A DNA stretch of 64,000 bases from PFJX01 sp040757575 (GCA_040757575.1 JBFLXA010000003.1:186001-250000), one strand, 5' to 3'. Positions 1 through 9,366 are shown, numbered from the stretch's first letter. Made by a program: numbers and translations. The notes: generated by a model from the letters alone, not told the origin.

Positions 1-73
1 CGGGCATGGCGGCCGCAATCCTATACCAAAGGGCATAGGAAATTACCTAAAGGGTTATCAGGGTATAAATGGA

Positions 74-1438
74 CTAGGTCCCGTCTCTCCCCTGGGCTTG
101 GTTCATGTGCATCAGCCTCTGGGCCAGGGTATTGATGATGCGCCTGGAAAGCGGCGCGGAATAGCGCATCAACTCTTCCAGCATGGCCGGGGGCAGCACC
201 AGGGCGGTCACTTCGTTTTCCGCCCGCACGCTGGCAGTGCGGACTTCGTTGAGCAGATAGGCCATTTCTCCGATCAGGTTGCCTTCATCCAGTTCAACCA
301 GCTTGCGCTCGCCCCCGTCGAGTTGTTTATAAACCCCCACCCGACCGGCATAGATGTATATGGCCTCCCGGGAATGGTCCCCTTCCCGGATCAGTGTTTC
401 CCCGGGTGCAAAACGCTGGCCGTACTTGGCCAATAGCCGATTACCCCGGGAGAACACCAGGCTTTCCAGCTTGCCCGCCCCACCCCCGGGGCTGTTTCCG
501 GCCAGGAACAGTTTTTCCAGGGCCGCCACGTCCACCTTGGACACGGCGTAAAGAAACTGGGCCCAGAAAAAGAACGTCACACAGGCCAGATAAGCACCGA
601 TGAGGACGAATACCACCCCCCCCAGGGCTCCATAGATAGCCTGATACTTCTCCAGCCGGAAGAAATGCCCGAAGCCTAGGAACAGCAGCGCCAGGGTCAG
701 GGTGGCCAGGGCGCTCACCACCAAGGTGGGGCGCCGGGGTGGATGGGCCAGGGGCAGGCGACGAAAGGTCAGATAGACGAGTCCCCATACCGCCAGCAAG
801 GCCAGGCCCACGTTCAGCCCCTTGAGCAGGCGGGTCTTGCCCAGGCCCAGCAAATCCATCTGCAAAAAGAAGTTCAGGCTGGCCTGGGCCAATACCGCCA
901 TGGCCACCAGGCCGAACACCAGGGGAATGATCAACAGGGGCAAGGCCCAGCTCACCACGAACTTGCGCTTGGCCTCGTCCGGGAAAATCACCCGGAAGGC
1001 GGATTGCAAGGCATTCAGCAAACCCCGGGACGAGAGCAGCAGGGTGAGCAGGCCCACGCCGCTGGCGGCCACCTGGGCTTTCTGGGGTATCACTCCCAGT
1101 TCAGTAAGGTCTTCCAGGTTGAACTGTTCATACAGGGCAGCCAGCAACATCACCGCCAGATTTGAGGTTTCCGCCAATTGGGCCAGATACTGGATGCCGT
1201 AACTAAGCAAAAGCACCAGGGGCGCCGCAGACAGCAGAAAGTAAAAAGCCATGGCCGCCGCATGGTTCTGGAGCTCGTTTTTAACGAACAGCCGCCAGGT
1301 GGTGTAGGCCGCCTGGGCCAGCCACTCCAGGCGGTTTGCCTGGCGATCAGTGAGACGCGGGCGCAGGGACATCGAAGGAGACATGGCGGATGGCTGGGTA
1401 GAGGCAGGGGCAGGCGGTAAAATGCCGTCATTTTTCAT
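74..1438 (-). CDS. YihY/BrkB-family inner-membrane protein fused to a cyclic-nucleotide-binding domain
   Basis: 454 aa. The first ~300 residues have the YihY/BrkB (formerly 'ribonuclease BN') layout: several hydrophobic segments starting near residue 60 (HAAAMAFYFLLSAAPLVLLL) and a run of helices to about residue 300. Residues ~340-440 form a separate domain of cyclic-nucleotide/CAP type, with FAPGETLIREGD and a phosphate-binding-cassette-like GNLIGEMAYLLNEVRTASVRA-type stretch. YihY proteins are integral membrane proteins of unclear role; the appended domain suggests control by a nucleotide or another small ligand, but the cassette is imperfect and the ligand cannot be named. It is divergent from the DUF1015 gene with only 14 bp between the starts, and appears to be host chromosome rather than ICE. 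Confidence 0.85.
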   Translation of the reverse strand: MKNDGILPPAPASTQPSAMSPSMSLRPRLTDRQANRLEWLAQAAYTTWRLFVKNELQNHAAAMAFYFLLSAAPLVLLLSYGIQYLAQLAETSNLAVMLLAALYEQFNLEDLTELGVIPQKAQVAASGVGLLTLLLSSRGLLNALQSAFRVIFPDEAKRKFVVSWALPLLIIPLVFGLVAMAVLAQASLNFFLQMDLLGLGKTRLLKGLNVGLALLAVWGLVYLTFRRLPLAHPPRRPTLVVSALATLTLALLFLGFGHFFRLEKYQAIYGALGGVVFVLIGAYLACVTFFFWAQFLYAVSKVDVAALEKLFLAGNSPGGGAGKLESLVFSRGNRLLAKYGQRFAPGETLIREGDHSREAIYIYAGRVGVYKQLDGGERKLVELDEGNLIGEMAYLLNEVRTASVRAENEVTALVLPPAMLEELMRYSAPLSRRIINTLAQRLMHMNQAQGRDGT

Positions 1439-1452
1439 CCAGGGAAAGCCCC

Positions 1453-2697
1453 ATGTCCTTGATCAAACCCTTCCCCGCCCTCCGTCCCGCTTCCGGCCGT
1501 GCCGACGACGTGGTGGCGCCTCCTTATGACGTGCTCAATACCGCCGAAGCCCGGGTGATGGCCGAAGGACGCCCCTGGAGCTTCCTGCACATCTCCAAAC
1601 CCGAGATCGACCTGCCCGCCGACACCGACCCCTACGCCCCCGTGGTGTACGCCAAGGCCGCCGAAAACCTGAAAAAAATGATCGATGCGGGCGTCCTGCG
1701 TCAGGACGTCACGCCCTGCTATTACGCCTACCGCTTGATCATGGGCCAGCACGTGCAGACCGGCCTGGTGGCCGCCGCCAGTGTGGCCGACTACGACACC
1801 AACCGTATCCGCAAACACGAATTCACCCGCCCGGACAAGGAAGACGACCGTGTGCGGCAGATCGACGCCCTCAATGCCCAGACCGGCCCCGTGCTACTGG
1901 CCTATCCCCATGCCCCGGAAGTGGACAGCATTATTGCCGCCGCAACCCAGACCGAGCCCGTCACCGACTGCGTGGCCCCGGAATCCGGCGTGCGCCACAC
2001 CCTCTGGATGATCGACGACGCCACCACCCTGGCCCGGCTCACCGCCCTGTTCGACGCCATGCCCGCCCTCTACATCGCCGACGGCCACCACCGCTCCGCC
2101 TCCGCCAGCCGCATCTGCGCCGCCCGCAAGGCGGCCAACCCCGCCCACAGCGGCGACGAGGCCTACAACTACTTCCTGTCGGTGATCTTCCCCCACCACC
2201 AGATGAAGATCCTGGACTACAACCGGGTCATCAAGGACCTGAACGGCCTCTCTGAAGCTGCCTTCATGGCTAAAGTGGCAGAGAACTTCATGATCGAAGC
2301 CGTCGACGGCGCTGTCAGCCCCGCCCACCCCGGCGAGTTCGGGCTTTATATGGGCGGCCGCTGGAGCCGGCTCACCATCCGCGGCGACCTCATTCCCCTG
2401 GCCGACCCCGTAGGCCGTCTGGACGTAAGCCTGCTGCAGAACAACCTTATCGCCCCTGTGCTGGGCATTACCGACCCCCGCCGGGACAAACGCATCGACT
2501 TCGTCGGCGGTATCCGGGGCCTGGCGGAGCTGGAAAAGCGGGTAGACAGCGGCGAAATGGCCCTGGCCTTCAGCCTTCATGCCACCAGAATGGAAGACTT
2601 GATGGCCGTTGCGGACGCCAACGAAGTCATGCCTCCCAAGTCCACCTGGTTCGAGCCCAAGCTGGCCGACGGCATGGCTTCGCATATTCTCAAATGA
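1453..2697 (+). CDS. DUF1015 family protein
   Basis: 414 aa, a full-length DUF1015 protein. The N-terminal signature (IKPFPALRP followed by VVAPPYDVL), the YADGHHR segment near residue 210 and the ordering of conserved blocks are typical. The biochemical role of the family is not established. The start fits the spacing from the divergent YihY-type gene. It is the last chromosomal-looking gene before the ICE integrase, whose stop codon lies 18 bp beyond the stop of this gene, so the element may have inserted at or just past its 3' end. Confidence 0.88.
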   Translation: MSLIKPFPALRPASGRADDVVAPPYDVLNTAEARVMAEGRPWSFLHISKPEIDLPADTDPYAPVVYAKAAENLKKMIDAGVLRQDVTPCYYAYRLIMGQHVQTGLVAAASVADYDTNRIRKHEFTRPDKEDDRVRQIDALNAQTGPVLLAYPHAPEVDSIIAAATQTEPVTDCVAPESGVRHTLWMIDDATTLARLTALFDAMPALYIADGHHRSASASRICAARKAANPAHSGDEAYNYFLSVIFPHHQMKILDYNRVIKDLNGLSEAAFMAKVAENFMIEAVDGAVSPAHPGEFGLYMGGRWSRLTIRGDLIPLADPVGRLDVSLLQNNLIAPVLGITDPRRDKRIDFVGGIRGLAELEKRVDSGEMALAFSLHATRMEDLMAVADANEVMPPKSTWFEPKLADGMASHILK

Positions 2698-2715
2698 AAA
2701 CATGCGGTTACAGCG

Positions 2716-3825
2716 TCATCCAGTCGCGAGTTCCAAATCAACGTGACTAAAACGTGACTCATTGGGTACTGCATCCAATATCGCTACGGCGTTCCTCACT
2801 CGCTCCGGTGCCAAGTGAGCATATCGCTCAGTCATCGCGACTGAGGAATGCCCAAGTAGATCACGCACCTCGGACAACGGCACGCCAGCCGATACCAACC
2901 AGGCTGCGCATGTATGACGCAAGTCGTGGAACCGGAAGTTCTCGATTCCTGCCTTCTCGCAAGCGGCGAGAAAGCCCTTGCGTGCGTCATTGATGCGTTT
3001 CCCGTTCTGCTTGCAGAACACCCATGGTGAGTCGGGGCAATGAGTCGCTCGGTATCGTGCCTGAGCTATGATTGCCTCGCGTGCCGTTCTGTTCATCGGC
3101 ACGCTTCTCCGTTTTCCGCTTTTGGTGTGATGCGCTTCCAAGTGGATCAAACCAGCATGAAGGTCGACCCGCTTCCACTCCAAGCCAAGCATTTCTTCCC
3201 GTCTCATGCCCGTGTTGAGAGCAAGTGTGAACAGGTCCGCCAGGTATGCTGAGCGTGATTCTTTTGCTGCCGCCAGCAGTCGGACGGATTCATCACGGGT
3301 GATCCACCTTACCCTCGCCTCGGGCTCTTTGAGCATTCGGCCGGTGACTGGGTTGGGTAACCCCCATTCCAGCTTGTTGCGGACATGGTTGATCGCTGCT
3401 GACAGCACTTCAAGCTCGCGATTGATCGAGCTATTCGCCAGCCCATCCTCCCGGCGCCGGTAGATATGGGCGGCAATATCCGCAGCTCTCAGTTCTTCCA
3501 TGGCCCGACCAGCAAAGGACGTGCGCAACTCCTTGACGAAACAACGGATGGACTCAGCACTGCGTCGATTTACTGCCTCGCGCATGTACTCCACCATCAC
3601 GTCCTCAAAACTACGCGATGGCTCCCGATTCCAATGTTTGACCTCGTGGGCCTCCAGTTTCCACTTGGCTAACAGCGCTTCCGCTTCTCTGCGGCCTGCG
3701 GTTGATTTACGGATGCCAGTAGAGCATCTAACTCTCTGGCCGCTTGCGTCGGTGTACGACGCCCAGTAGTACGGAGAGTCAGAACGTTCGAAGATCCCGT
3801 CCTGGTCTCGTTTGCGTTTTGGCAT
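2716..3825 (-). CDS. int: Tyrosine-type site-specific recombinase (ICE integrase)
   Basis: 369 aa. The N-terminus (DGIFERSDSPYYWASYTD) is the usual DNA-binding start of phage-type integrases, followed by a SAM-like core-binding domain at ~70-165. The catalytic domain has the tyrosine-recombinase residues: R208 (TGMRREE), K235 (HHTKSGKRR), H300 and R303 (FHDLRHT), H326 (LLGHSS) and the nucleophile Y335 (TERYAHL). The start is supported by an AAGGAGG ribosome site just upstream. The gene faces out of the element toward DUF1015, the usual position beside an attachment site. It overlaps the end of the upstream excisionase-type frame by about 157 bp. It presumably integrates and excises the ICE. 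Confidence 0.93.
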   Translation of the reverse strand: MPKRKRDQDGIFERSDSPYYWASYTDASGQRVRCSTGIRKSTAGRREAEALLAKWKLEAHEVKHWNREPSRSFEDVMVEYMREAVNRRSAESIRCFVKELRTSFAGRAMEELRAADIAAHIYRRREDGLANSSINRELEVLSAAINHVRNKLEWGLPNPVTGRMLKEPEARVRWITRDESVRLLAAAKESRSAYLADLFTLALNTGMRREEMLGLEWKRVDLHAGLIHLEAHHTKSGKRRSVPMNRTAREAIIAQARYRATHCPDSPWVFCKQNGKRINDARKGFLAACEKAGIENFRFHDLRHTCAAWLVSAGVPLSEVRDLLGHSSVAMTERYAHLAPERVRNAVAILDAVPNESRFSHVDLELATG

Positions 3826-4043
3826 GTGCCCTCCTTCAGCACACCCTGCCCCGCGCTTAAATTATGCGCGGATTGCGTGTGACGTTCTACCCATTCGCGG
3901 ACGGCATTCGCCGGCAGCATGATGCGGCGGCCAACCGATACGGTCGGCAATTCCCCGCGTTCCACCATTCGGCGAACTGTTCGTGTGGAGACTTCCCCAA
4001 GCTGGTGCGCGGCTTCCTCCAGACTCCAGAGCAGCACTGTCAT
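3669..4043 (-). CDS. Helix-turn-helix excisionase-like protein
   Basis: 124 aa. Residues 5-57 form an AlpA/excisionase-type winged HTH (WSLEEAAHQLGEVSTRTVRRMVERGELPTVSVGRR), the fold used by Xis and recombination directionality factors. The remaining ~65 residues are polar and unrecognised. Its last ~52 codons lie inside the integrase gene in another frame, an unusually long overlap; the HTH domain is complete before the overlap begins, so the tail may add little. It is preceded by a 27-codon leader frame overlapping its start (ATGA). It probably controls excision and int expression; a plain transcription-regulator role is possible. Confidence 0.7.
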   Translation of the reverse strand: MTVLLWSLEEAAHQLGEVSTRTVRRMVERGELPTVSVGRRIMLPANAVREWVERHTQSAHNLSAGQGVLKEGTCQNANETRTGSSNVLTLRTTGRRTPTQAARELDALLASVNQPQAAEKRKRC

Positions 4044-4123
4044 GGCCGTTCCAGATATTTGAGTGTTATTCCCGCCATAGGGACTGAATTCAGGGCTTCA
4101 GTTGGGTCGTTCGCCTTGTTCAT
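4040..4123 (-). CDS. Short leader ORF overlapping the excisionase start
   Basis: 27-codon frame (begins MNKANDPTEALNSVP, ends KYLERP) whose TGA stop overlaps the ATG of the excisionase-like gene as ATGA. A GGCAGGT stretch lies upstream as a possible ribosome site. The geometry suggests translational coupling, in which ribosomes finishing the leader start the HTH gene. It may instead be a non-functional frame; the only support is its position between the predicted promoter and the gene and the overlap itself. Confidence 0.4.
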   Translation of the reverse strand: MNKANDPTEALNSVPMAGITLKYLERP

Positions 4124-4158
4124 GATGCGTACCTGCCTTTGTAAATACCTCGCTGGAA

Positions 4159-4187
4159 AGTATAAACATATGCAATGGTATACACAA
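4159..4187 (-). promoter_or_regulatory. Predicted sigma70 promoter for the excisionase/integrase genes
   Basis: On the minus strand, a -35 TTGTGT (4182-4187) and a -10 TATACT (4159-4164) are separated by 17 bp. They lie 36 bp upstream of the leader ORF and 116 bp upstream of the HTH gene. The AT-rich stretch stands out from the surrounding GC-rich sequence. Predicted from sequence only. Confidence 0.55.
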
Positions 4188-4249
4188 AGCGTTAATTGGC
4201 GGACTTGGTCAGGTGCTTCGCTGTAACCGCGTTTGCCACCATGAACGGC

Positions 4250-4951
4250 CTAGATGTACTTCTTGTAATACTTGGCTTGAAGCCTGGCCAGGGCAGCGCA
4301 GGCAAGTGTCGTCGGAACAAGGATCAACAACGGATCCACATCGCCAGGCCACCACAGGTAGGCGGCCGACACCACGGTTGCCATGGTCACCTGAAAGTAT
4401 TTCGCGCGGTGATAGACCGTCGACGATTCGCGCCCGGCGCCGAACTTGCGCCGGGTGCGTTCGATGGCGCCATCCACAAAGGCGAGCAGGTAAATGAAGC
4501 CGATCCAGGGCAGGTAGGAAACCATGATCGCGGCGCGGATCGAGATCACCTGAGAGCCGGTGAGCGTTCTGGTGATGGCGAAGTCCATTGAGCGGACCCC
4601 ACGCTGTACAGCCTGATCAGTCATGCCCAACCGGGATTGATCTTCCTCCATGTGTCTCAACAGCCCCAGTTTGCGATAGAACCATTCCGTGATGAAGTCC
4701 GCCCAGGAGATTGCCCGGTCATGGGTCGATCCCATGAAATCCGGAGCGGCGGCCGCCCTGGCCATCTCGCGGTCGATGATCACGGCAGGGGCTTCGAGTC
4801 GATCCTTGGCATCCGCCAACACCCACACATCGATGGCCATGCGGCCGACCAGGATCACGAAGAAACCGATCGCCAGGAAGGCGGCGATCTTGAAGGGGGC
4901 CGTGATGGCCTTGGTAACCCCGATGTCTATCGCCGCGCCATCTCCGGCCAT
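4250..4951 (-). CDS. DUF4400 ICE membrane protein (PFL_4697 / SXT s043-like)
   Basis: 233 aa with a hydrophobic helix near residues 20-45 (IAAFLAIGFFVILVGRMAI) and further membrane segments near 145-170 and 190-225. The layout, length and location directly after traD match the DUF4400 integrating-conjugative-element membrane protein family. Its exact job is unknown; it travels with the relaxase/coupling-protein operon. Its ATG overlaps the traD stop codon by one base. It is the last gene of the traI-traD unit. Confidence 0.75.
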   Translation of the reverse strand: MAGDGAAIDIGVTKAITAPFKIAAFLAIGFFVILVGRMAIDVWVLADAKDRLEAPAVIIDREMARAAAAPDFMGSTHDRAISWADFITEWFYRKLGLLRHMEEDQSRLGMTDQAVQRGVRSMDFAITRTLTGSQVISIRAAIMVSYLPWIGFIYLLAFVDGAIERTRRKFGAGRESSTVYHRAKYFQVTMATVVSAAYLWWPGDVDPLLILVPTTLACAALARLQAKYYKKYI

Positions 4952-7020
4952 TACCAGCCACTCCCTTTTCCTGGGACGGTTAACTCCCCTTGCGAGGCCG
5001 TTCCATGCGCGGTGGATAGGGCACGCATCTGGTGGGCCATGTCTTCGATATCGGTGGGGACGTCCACCTCGTCCAGGGTATCCGCCAACGGGATGCGGAT
5101 TTTCCAGAGCTGGCCGCCGTCGATCAGGGCGAAGGCCTGGCCCTTGGGCAACTGGACCAGGTCGGCCGGCGTCAGCATGGGCAGGCGCTCGATGGTGATG
5201 CGGTCTTCATTGCGGCTCTGGAATTCGGCGAAATCGGTGGGGTCGTTGGAGTCGCTGGCCATGGACGCCACCTGGATGCTGGGTACCTCGACCTCGGGCA
5301 ACTTCTCGGTCAGGATTTCGGCGGTTTCAGTGTTCTCGACCCGCAGCATGATGCGGGTGTTGAAGTTGCCACCGATCTGCATGGCCTTGGCGGCATCGCC
5401 CACCTTGGCCTCCACGTCGTGCCAGGTTTGGGTATAGGCCGTGACCTGGTAACCGGCGCCGCCGGCCTTGTTGACCATGGGCACGAACGAGTCGCCGACC
5501 AATTCGTTGAACTCGTCGACATGTAGCGCCAGCTTGCGCTTGCCGGGCGAAAGCTGACCGGCGCCGACGCCGAACTTGTATATCTGGCCGGCCACGCTGG
5601 TCAGGTCGGCGAACATCGCCGTGCCGATCGCGCCAGCGACCTCGTGATCCGAGAGCGAATCGAGACCGATGTAGACCACGGCCCCCTGGTTGATGACGCC
5701 CATCCAGTCGATGATCGGGCGACGATCATCCAGATTCGCATAGTCGGGCGAGATCAGGTCGGCGATCTTGCCCGTGGTCAGCTTCTCCAGCAGGGGATAC
5801 AGGCTCGATACCAGCTTCTCGAAGTAGGTCCGGTCGTTGCTCAGGACCGAGCGCAGGGCGTCGGCCACGGGGTCGCGCAGTTCGTTGTCGCGGATGAACC
5901 CCATGATCGCCATCGTCCGCAGGGAACGGCCGCTTTTCTTCGAGGCCTCGTTGAGCAGCTTCGCCTGGGCAGATTCCAGTTCCGTGACCTCGGCCTGCCA
6001 GCCCGGCCGGACTCGGTCCAGCCACCAGGTGAAATAGCGCACCGCCAGAGACTCGGTATCCACCGCGTAGGCATAGATGCTCTGGAAATCGGGCCGCTCG
6101 CCCAGGGTGGTCATGGCCTTGGCCAGGACGTTGACGAAACGCCAGACGAATTCCTTGAAGGCGGCCGAATTGCCTTCCGAGGGCAGGGGCTCGGCTGTCC
6201 GGGTGGCCACTTCGGTAATGCGCGAAAATGCCCCGATGGGGTTGTAGCGGGCCGAGATGTGCGGGAACCCGAGATGGAAGACATGGAACGTCCGGCCGGC
6301 GCGGCGGGCCTCGACATACATCCGGATGAGCAGGTCGGCGTCGCCCTTGGGGTCGAAGGCGATCACCACGTCGCCTCGCCGGATGTCCTGGGTGATCAGA
6401 AGCTCCGCGAGCCTGGTCTTGCCCACCCGGGTCGTCCCCAACACCAGGGTGTGTCCGACTCGGCCGGACAGCGGCATGACGACGGCTTCTTCGTTCGGCT
6501 CCACCCCATGCAGGGCCGGATTGCCGCCGATATCGGGCAATGGCGCCCACCGGTTCCACCAGGCCTCCCGACGCACCAATGCGCGCAGCCTTTGGATGTT
6601 GGGGTTGGGATGATGCTCGTACTTCCGCTCGAAGCGTCGCAGGGTCCGGTACAGCCAGGATGGCTCGACGTAGCGCCGGTTTCTCGGCTGCATCGCATCG
6701 TTCAGCCGGCGCGTGTGGAGCGCCGTCCAGCGAAACCCCATGCCCAGGAACAGCACTTCATTGCTCCAGGGAAGGTCGTTTGGTTTCAGGGCATACCGCT
6801 TTAGGAGGCGCAGGTTGCCCTGGTAGCGAATCACCTCCCAGGCCTGGCTGGCCCGCCAGGCCGATCCCGCCAGCAAGACGAGGGGCATGCTCCAGGACAG
6901 TTCCGGCCCCACCGGGATCCAGGGCGGGGCGGCGGCCATGACGGCGGAGCCGATGAACAAGCTTCCCGCCGAAATCAGTTCGACGGGAGGGCGCAGGCGA
7001 TTCTCGATCGGATAGCTCAC
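4951..7020 (-). CDS. traD: TraD type IV coupling protein (conjugative transfer ATPase)
   Basis: 689 aa. This is a VirD4/TraD-type hexameric ATPase that links the relaxase-DNA complex to the type IV secretion channel at the inner membrane. Two hydrophobic stretches lie in the first ~60 residues. Walker A is GTTRVGKT at ~195-202, followed by the coupling-protein block GDVVIAFDPKGDADL; the Walker B-like LALHVDEFNEL lies farther on. Length and order match the SXT-type TraD of ICEs. The ATG overlaps the traI stop (ATGA), showing translational coupling, and the gene is followed directly by the DUF4400 gene. Confidence 0.92.
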   Translation of the reverse strand: MSYPIENRLRPPVELISAGSLFIGSAVMAAAPPWIPVGPELSWSMPLVLLAGSAWRASQAWEVIRYQGNLRLLKRYALKPNDLPWSNEVLFLGMGFRWTALHTRRLNDAMQPRNRRYVEPSWLYRTLRRFERKYEHHPNPNIQRLRALVRREAWWNRWAPLPDIGGNPALHGVEPNEEAVVMPLSGRVGHTLVLGTTRVGKTRLAELLITQDIRRGDVVIAFDPKGDADLLIRMYVEARRAGRTFHVFHLGFPHISARYNPIGAFSRITEVATRTAEPLPSEGNSAAFKEFVWRFVNVLAKAMTTLGERPDFQSIYAYAVDTESLAVRYFTWWLDRVRPGWQAEVTELESAQAKLLNEASKKSGRSLRTMAIMGFIRDNELRDPVADALRSVLSNDRTYFEKLVSSLYPLLEKLTTGKIADLISPDYANLDDRRPIIDWMGVINQGAVVYIGLDSLSDHEVAGAIGTAMFADLTSVAGQIYKFGVGAGQLSPGKRKLALHVDEFNELVGDSFVPMVNKAGGAGYQVTAYTQTWHDVEAKVGDAAKAMQIGGNFNTRIMLRVENTETAEILTEKLPEVEVPSIQVASMASDSNDPTDFAEFQSRNEDRITIERLPMLTPADLVQLPKGQAFALIDGGQLWKIRIPLADTLDEVDVPTDIEDMAHQMRALSTAHGTASQGELTVPGKGSGW

Positions 7021-9158
7021 GGCTTTTCCGGTTTGTCCGCGCCGACATGCTGGCTCCAGTAGCGCAGGCGCTCGTTGGCCGGCGGCACCGGATTGACGAA
7101 CTGCTCCGGGTTGCGCACCAGAAAGCCATTCAGCAGGCTGCCACCGCTATCGCCGCGCCGGATCACCTGGAAACGATGGATGTTGCGACCGCGCGCGGCG
7201 GGCTGGTGCCATCCAGCCTGGGTAAAGGCCATCTGGATACCCATGCCGAGCTTGTTGGGCTCGACCTCGCCATCGACACCGGTGGCTTGGTCGCCATAGG
7301 CCTCGGCGAAGGCACGGAAGACCGCGGGCGAGACCAGCAACATCATGGTCTCTTCCTGCTCCCTGAGATTGACCCTGACGAAATGCACCAGCGCCGTGGT
7401 GGTGTTGTAGGGCAGACTGCCATCGGCCAGTCCCTGTTGCAGCCAGCCCATGAAGCGCAGGGCCGCGTCCGATGGCGTCGCGCAGCTCTTGCCACCGGTC
7501 TTCTTCGAGGCCTCCTTGGGGAGGACGACATGGGGAACCACGGCCCCGGTGAGGAGCGGGGGTTCGGCAAGTCGGGAGGGAGGGGATTTTTCGGCGCTGG
7601 CGGAGTCCTCATCGTCCAGAAATTCCCCACGGTCGGCCTCCGAAGAGGCTGATGCCGTCGGCTCAGCGTTGTCTGACTTTGGAACTTCGATGGGTGAGGC
7701 TTTGGAGTTTCCAACCGATTTGCGCGTCGGCTTGGGTGCTGCCCCGGCCAGGCTCTGGACACTCGGCAGGCGGGGCGCGTTAGCCACGACGGGAGTCTCA
7801 TCGGAGATAGGCGGGCTGGAAAGGGCCTTGTTCTGACCGCCCGGATCATCTGCTCCTAGTGTTGCAGGCGACGCAGAGGCCAATGTCCCGGCCTTGACCC
7901 GGATCCGACCAGCCAACACGGTCGGGTACAGTGCTGGTTCCGGGTAGAGCAGCTCCAGGGGAAAGCGCAACAGCGCCCCCAAGTAAAAAGTCTGGCCACC
8001 CGTGAATTCGATATGGGCGCCCCACACGGCGCCCTGGGTGTCCGGGTTGACCTTGCAGGCCCCATATTCCTGCCAAGTGTCGAAGAGCCGGTCGTTCATC
8101 GCCTCGCCCGGTACCGGCGCGTCTGGATAGGACAACCTGAGCCAGTCCCGCACCTCGTTGGCCAGCCGCACGGCGGCGAACCAGACATCCGAGCCATCGC
8201 AGAAACCGGCCGCACCCGGCCGGTTCAGGGGCAGGCGTCCACCCTCCGCCAGCATCGAGCGCAACGCCAGCATCAGTAATTCGATCAACGGGGTGGTCTT
8301 GGCCACCGCGAAGCGGACCCTCGACCCCGTGGCCAAGTTGCGCCGGACGCTCTCCGCTTCCGCCGCGCGCACGATCTCAGCGATCGGCCCTTGTGTCTCG
8401 CCGGACAGGTAACCAAGCAACTGTCCAAGTAACGTGGGATCGCTGCCGAGCCAGAGGCGCGTAATGGTGGGCACAAGCCGCTGTATCAGCTGAATGCCCA
8501 AGCGCTGATGGGCCTGATAATCGCGCTCTGTGGCGCGCGGAAAATCCACTACATAGGCCGAGGACTTCGCTTCAATCATGGACCCCATCAGGGCCTGCCA
8601 GGGTGCCCCGGCCGGATGTGAATCGGAGAACAAGGTCACCCGCAAATCGGATACCGGCTTGCCGATATCGTGCAGCAGGGCGGCGATATAGATTCCCACC
8701 GTCCATAAGTGCTGGGTCCGACCCTGGGTCTCGATATCTGCTCCAGGGGGCAGGATGCGGCCTTGACGCAACTTGGCCGCATACTGCAGGGTTTCCACCG
8801 TGTGCACGAACAGGCCACCCGGCTCGGCGTGGTGATGGGCCTCTGAGGCGGGAAGTTGCTGAACCATCTCCGCCACGGCCTGGACGACAGGTACTACATG
8901 GGTTTGCCAAGTCGGATCGGTGAGACCGGAATCGCGTCTGACCTCGATGAGTAGCGGCGCCACGCCGGTCATGGCGATGATCCGTTCGGCATTCAGGACG
9001 GGGAGGGCGGTCGCGGGCCAGCGTGCGGGGGAGGGCGGAAGAGGCGGGTTGGGTTCGGGGATATCGCCATGACCTGGGCGGCGCTTCAGCCACCACGTCG
9101 CGGCGACACCCAGAGCAATCGCCGGCAGAGCACCCAGGACAAGCTCAGCGGACTCCAT
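7017..9158 (-). CDS. traI: TraI relaxase, MobH family (TraI_2/HD type)
   Basis: 713 aa. It resembles the MobH relaxases of SXT/R391- and PFL-type ICEs rather than HUH relaxases. The N-terminus has a transmembrane-like segment at ~5-22. The conserved TraI_2 domain covers ~55-350 with the HHH run at 108-110, LFVHTVETLQYA, and the HD motif LLHDIGKPVSDL (H163, D164). A low-complexity Ser/Pro-rich linker follows (~455-560), then a C-terminal TraI_2_C-like domain. The protein is expected to nick oriT and lead the strand out. It heads the minus-strand mobilisation operon, and oriT may lie in the ~210 bp between it and the divergent repressor, though no oriT was identified. Confidence 0.88.
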   Translation of the reverse strand: MESAELVLGALPAIALGVAATWWLKRRPGHGDIPEPNPPLPPSPARWPATALPVLNAERIIAMTGVAPLLIEVRRDSGLTDPTWQTHVVPVVQAVAEMVQQLPASEAHHHAEPGGLFVHTVETLQYAAKLRQGRILPPGADIETQGRTQHLWTVGIYIAALLHDIGKPVSDLRVTLFSDSHPAGAPWQALMGSMIEAKSSAYVVDFPRATERDYQAHQRLGIQLIQRLVPTITRLWLGSDPTLLGQLLGYLSGETQGPIAEIVRAAEAESVRRNLATGSRVRFAVAKTTPLIELLMLALRSMLAEGGRLPLNRPGAAGFCDGSDVWFAAVRLANEVRDWLRLSYPDAPVPGEAMNDRLFDTWQEYGACKVNPDTQGAVWGAHIEFTGGQTFYLGALLRFPLELLYPEPALYPTVLAGRIRVKAGTLASASPATLGADDPGGQNKALSSPPISDETPVVANAPRLPSVQSLAGAAPKPTRKSVGNSKASPIEVPKSDNAEPTASASSEADRGEFLDDEDSASAEKSPPSRLAEPPLLTGAVVPHVVLPKEASKKTGGKSCATPSDAALRFMGWLQQGLADGSLPYNTTTALVHFVRVNLREQEETMMLLVSPAVFRAFAEAYGDQATGVDGEVEPNKLGMGIQMAFTQAGWHQPAARGRNIHRFQVIRRGDSGGSLLNGFLVRNPEQFVNPVPPANERLRYWSQHVGADKPEKP

Positions 9159-9366
9159 GCGGGCGCACCCGGTTCAGCAGATGGCGGGCGGTCCAACGTT
9201 TTGGGCAGGGGGACTTGAGCATGGCGGGCAGCTTAGGCCCTGGATTGCTCAGGAATAAGTGCAAAGAATTGGACGAATTCTACGGATGGTCAGTGTGCAG
9301 AATGGCTGCCCATTTTTTTGTCGCACGCATCATCATGTAGACATTGGGCGTGGAGTTGTCACGGAA

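Noticed and set aside
3960..3990. CGAAC-T-GTTCG palindrome as a second LexA operator
   Set aside because: The half-sites are one base apart rather than four and lie inside the HTH coding sequence.
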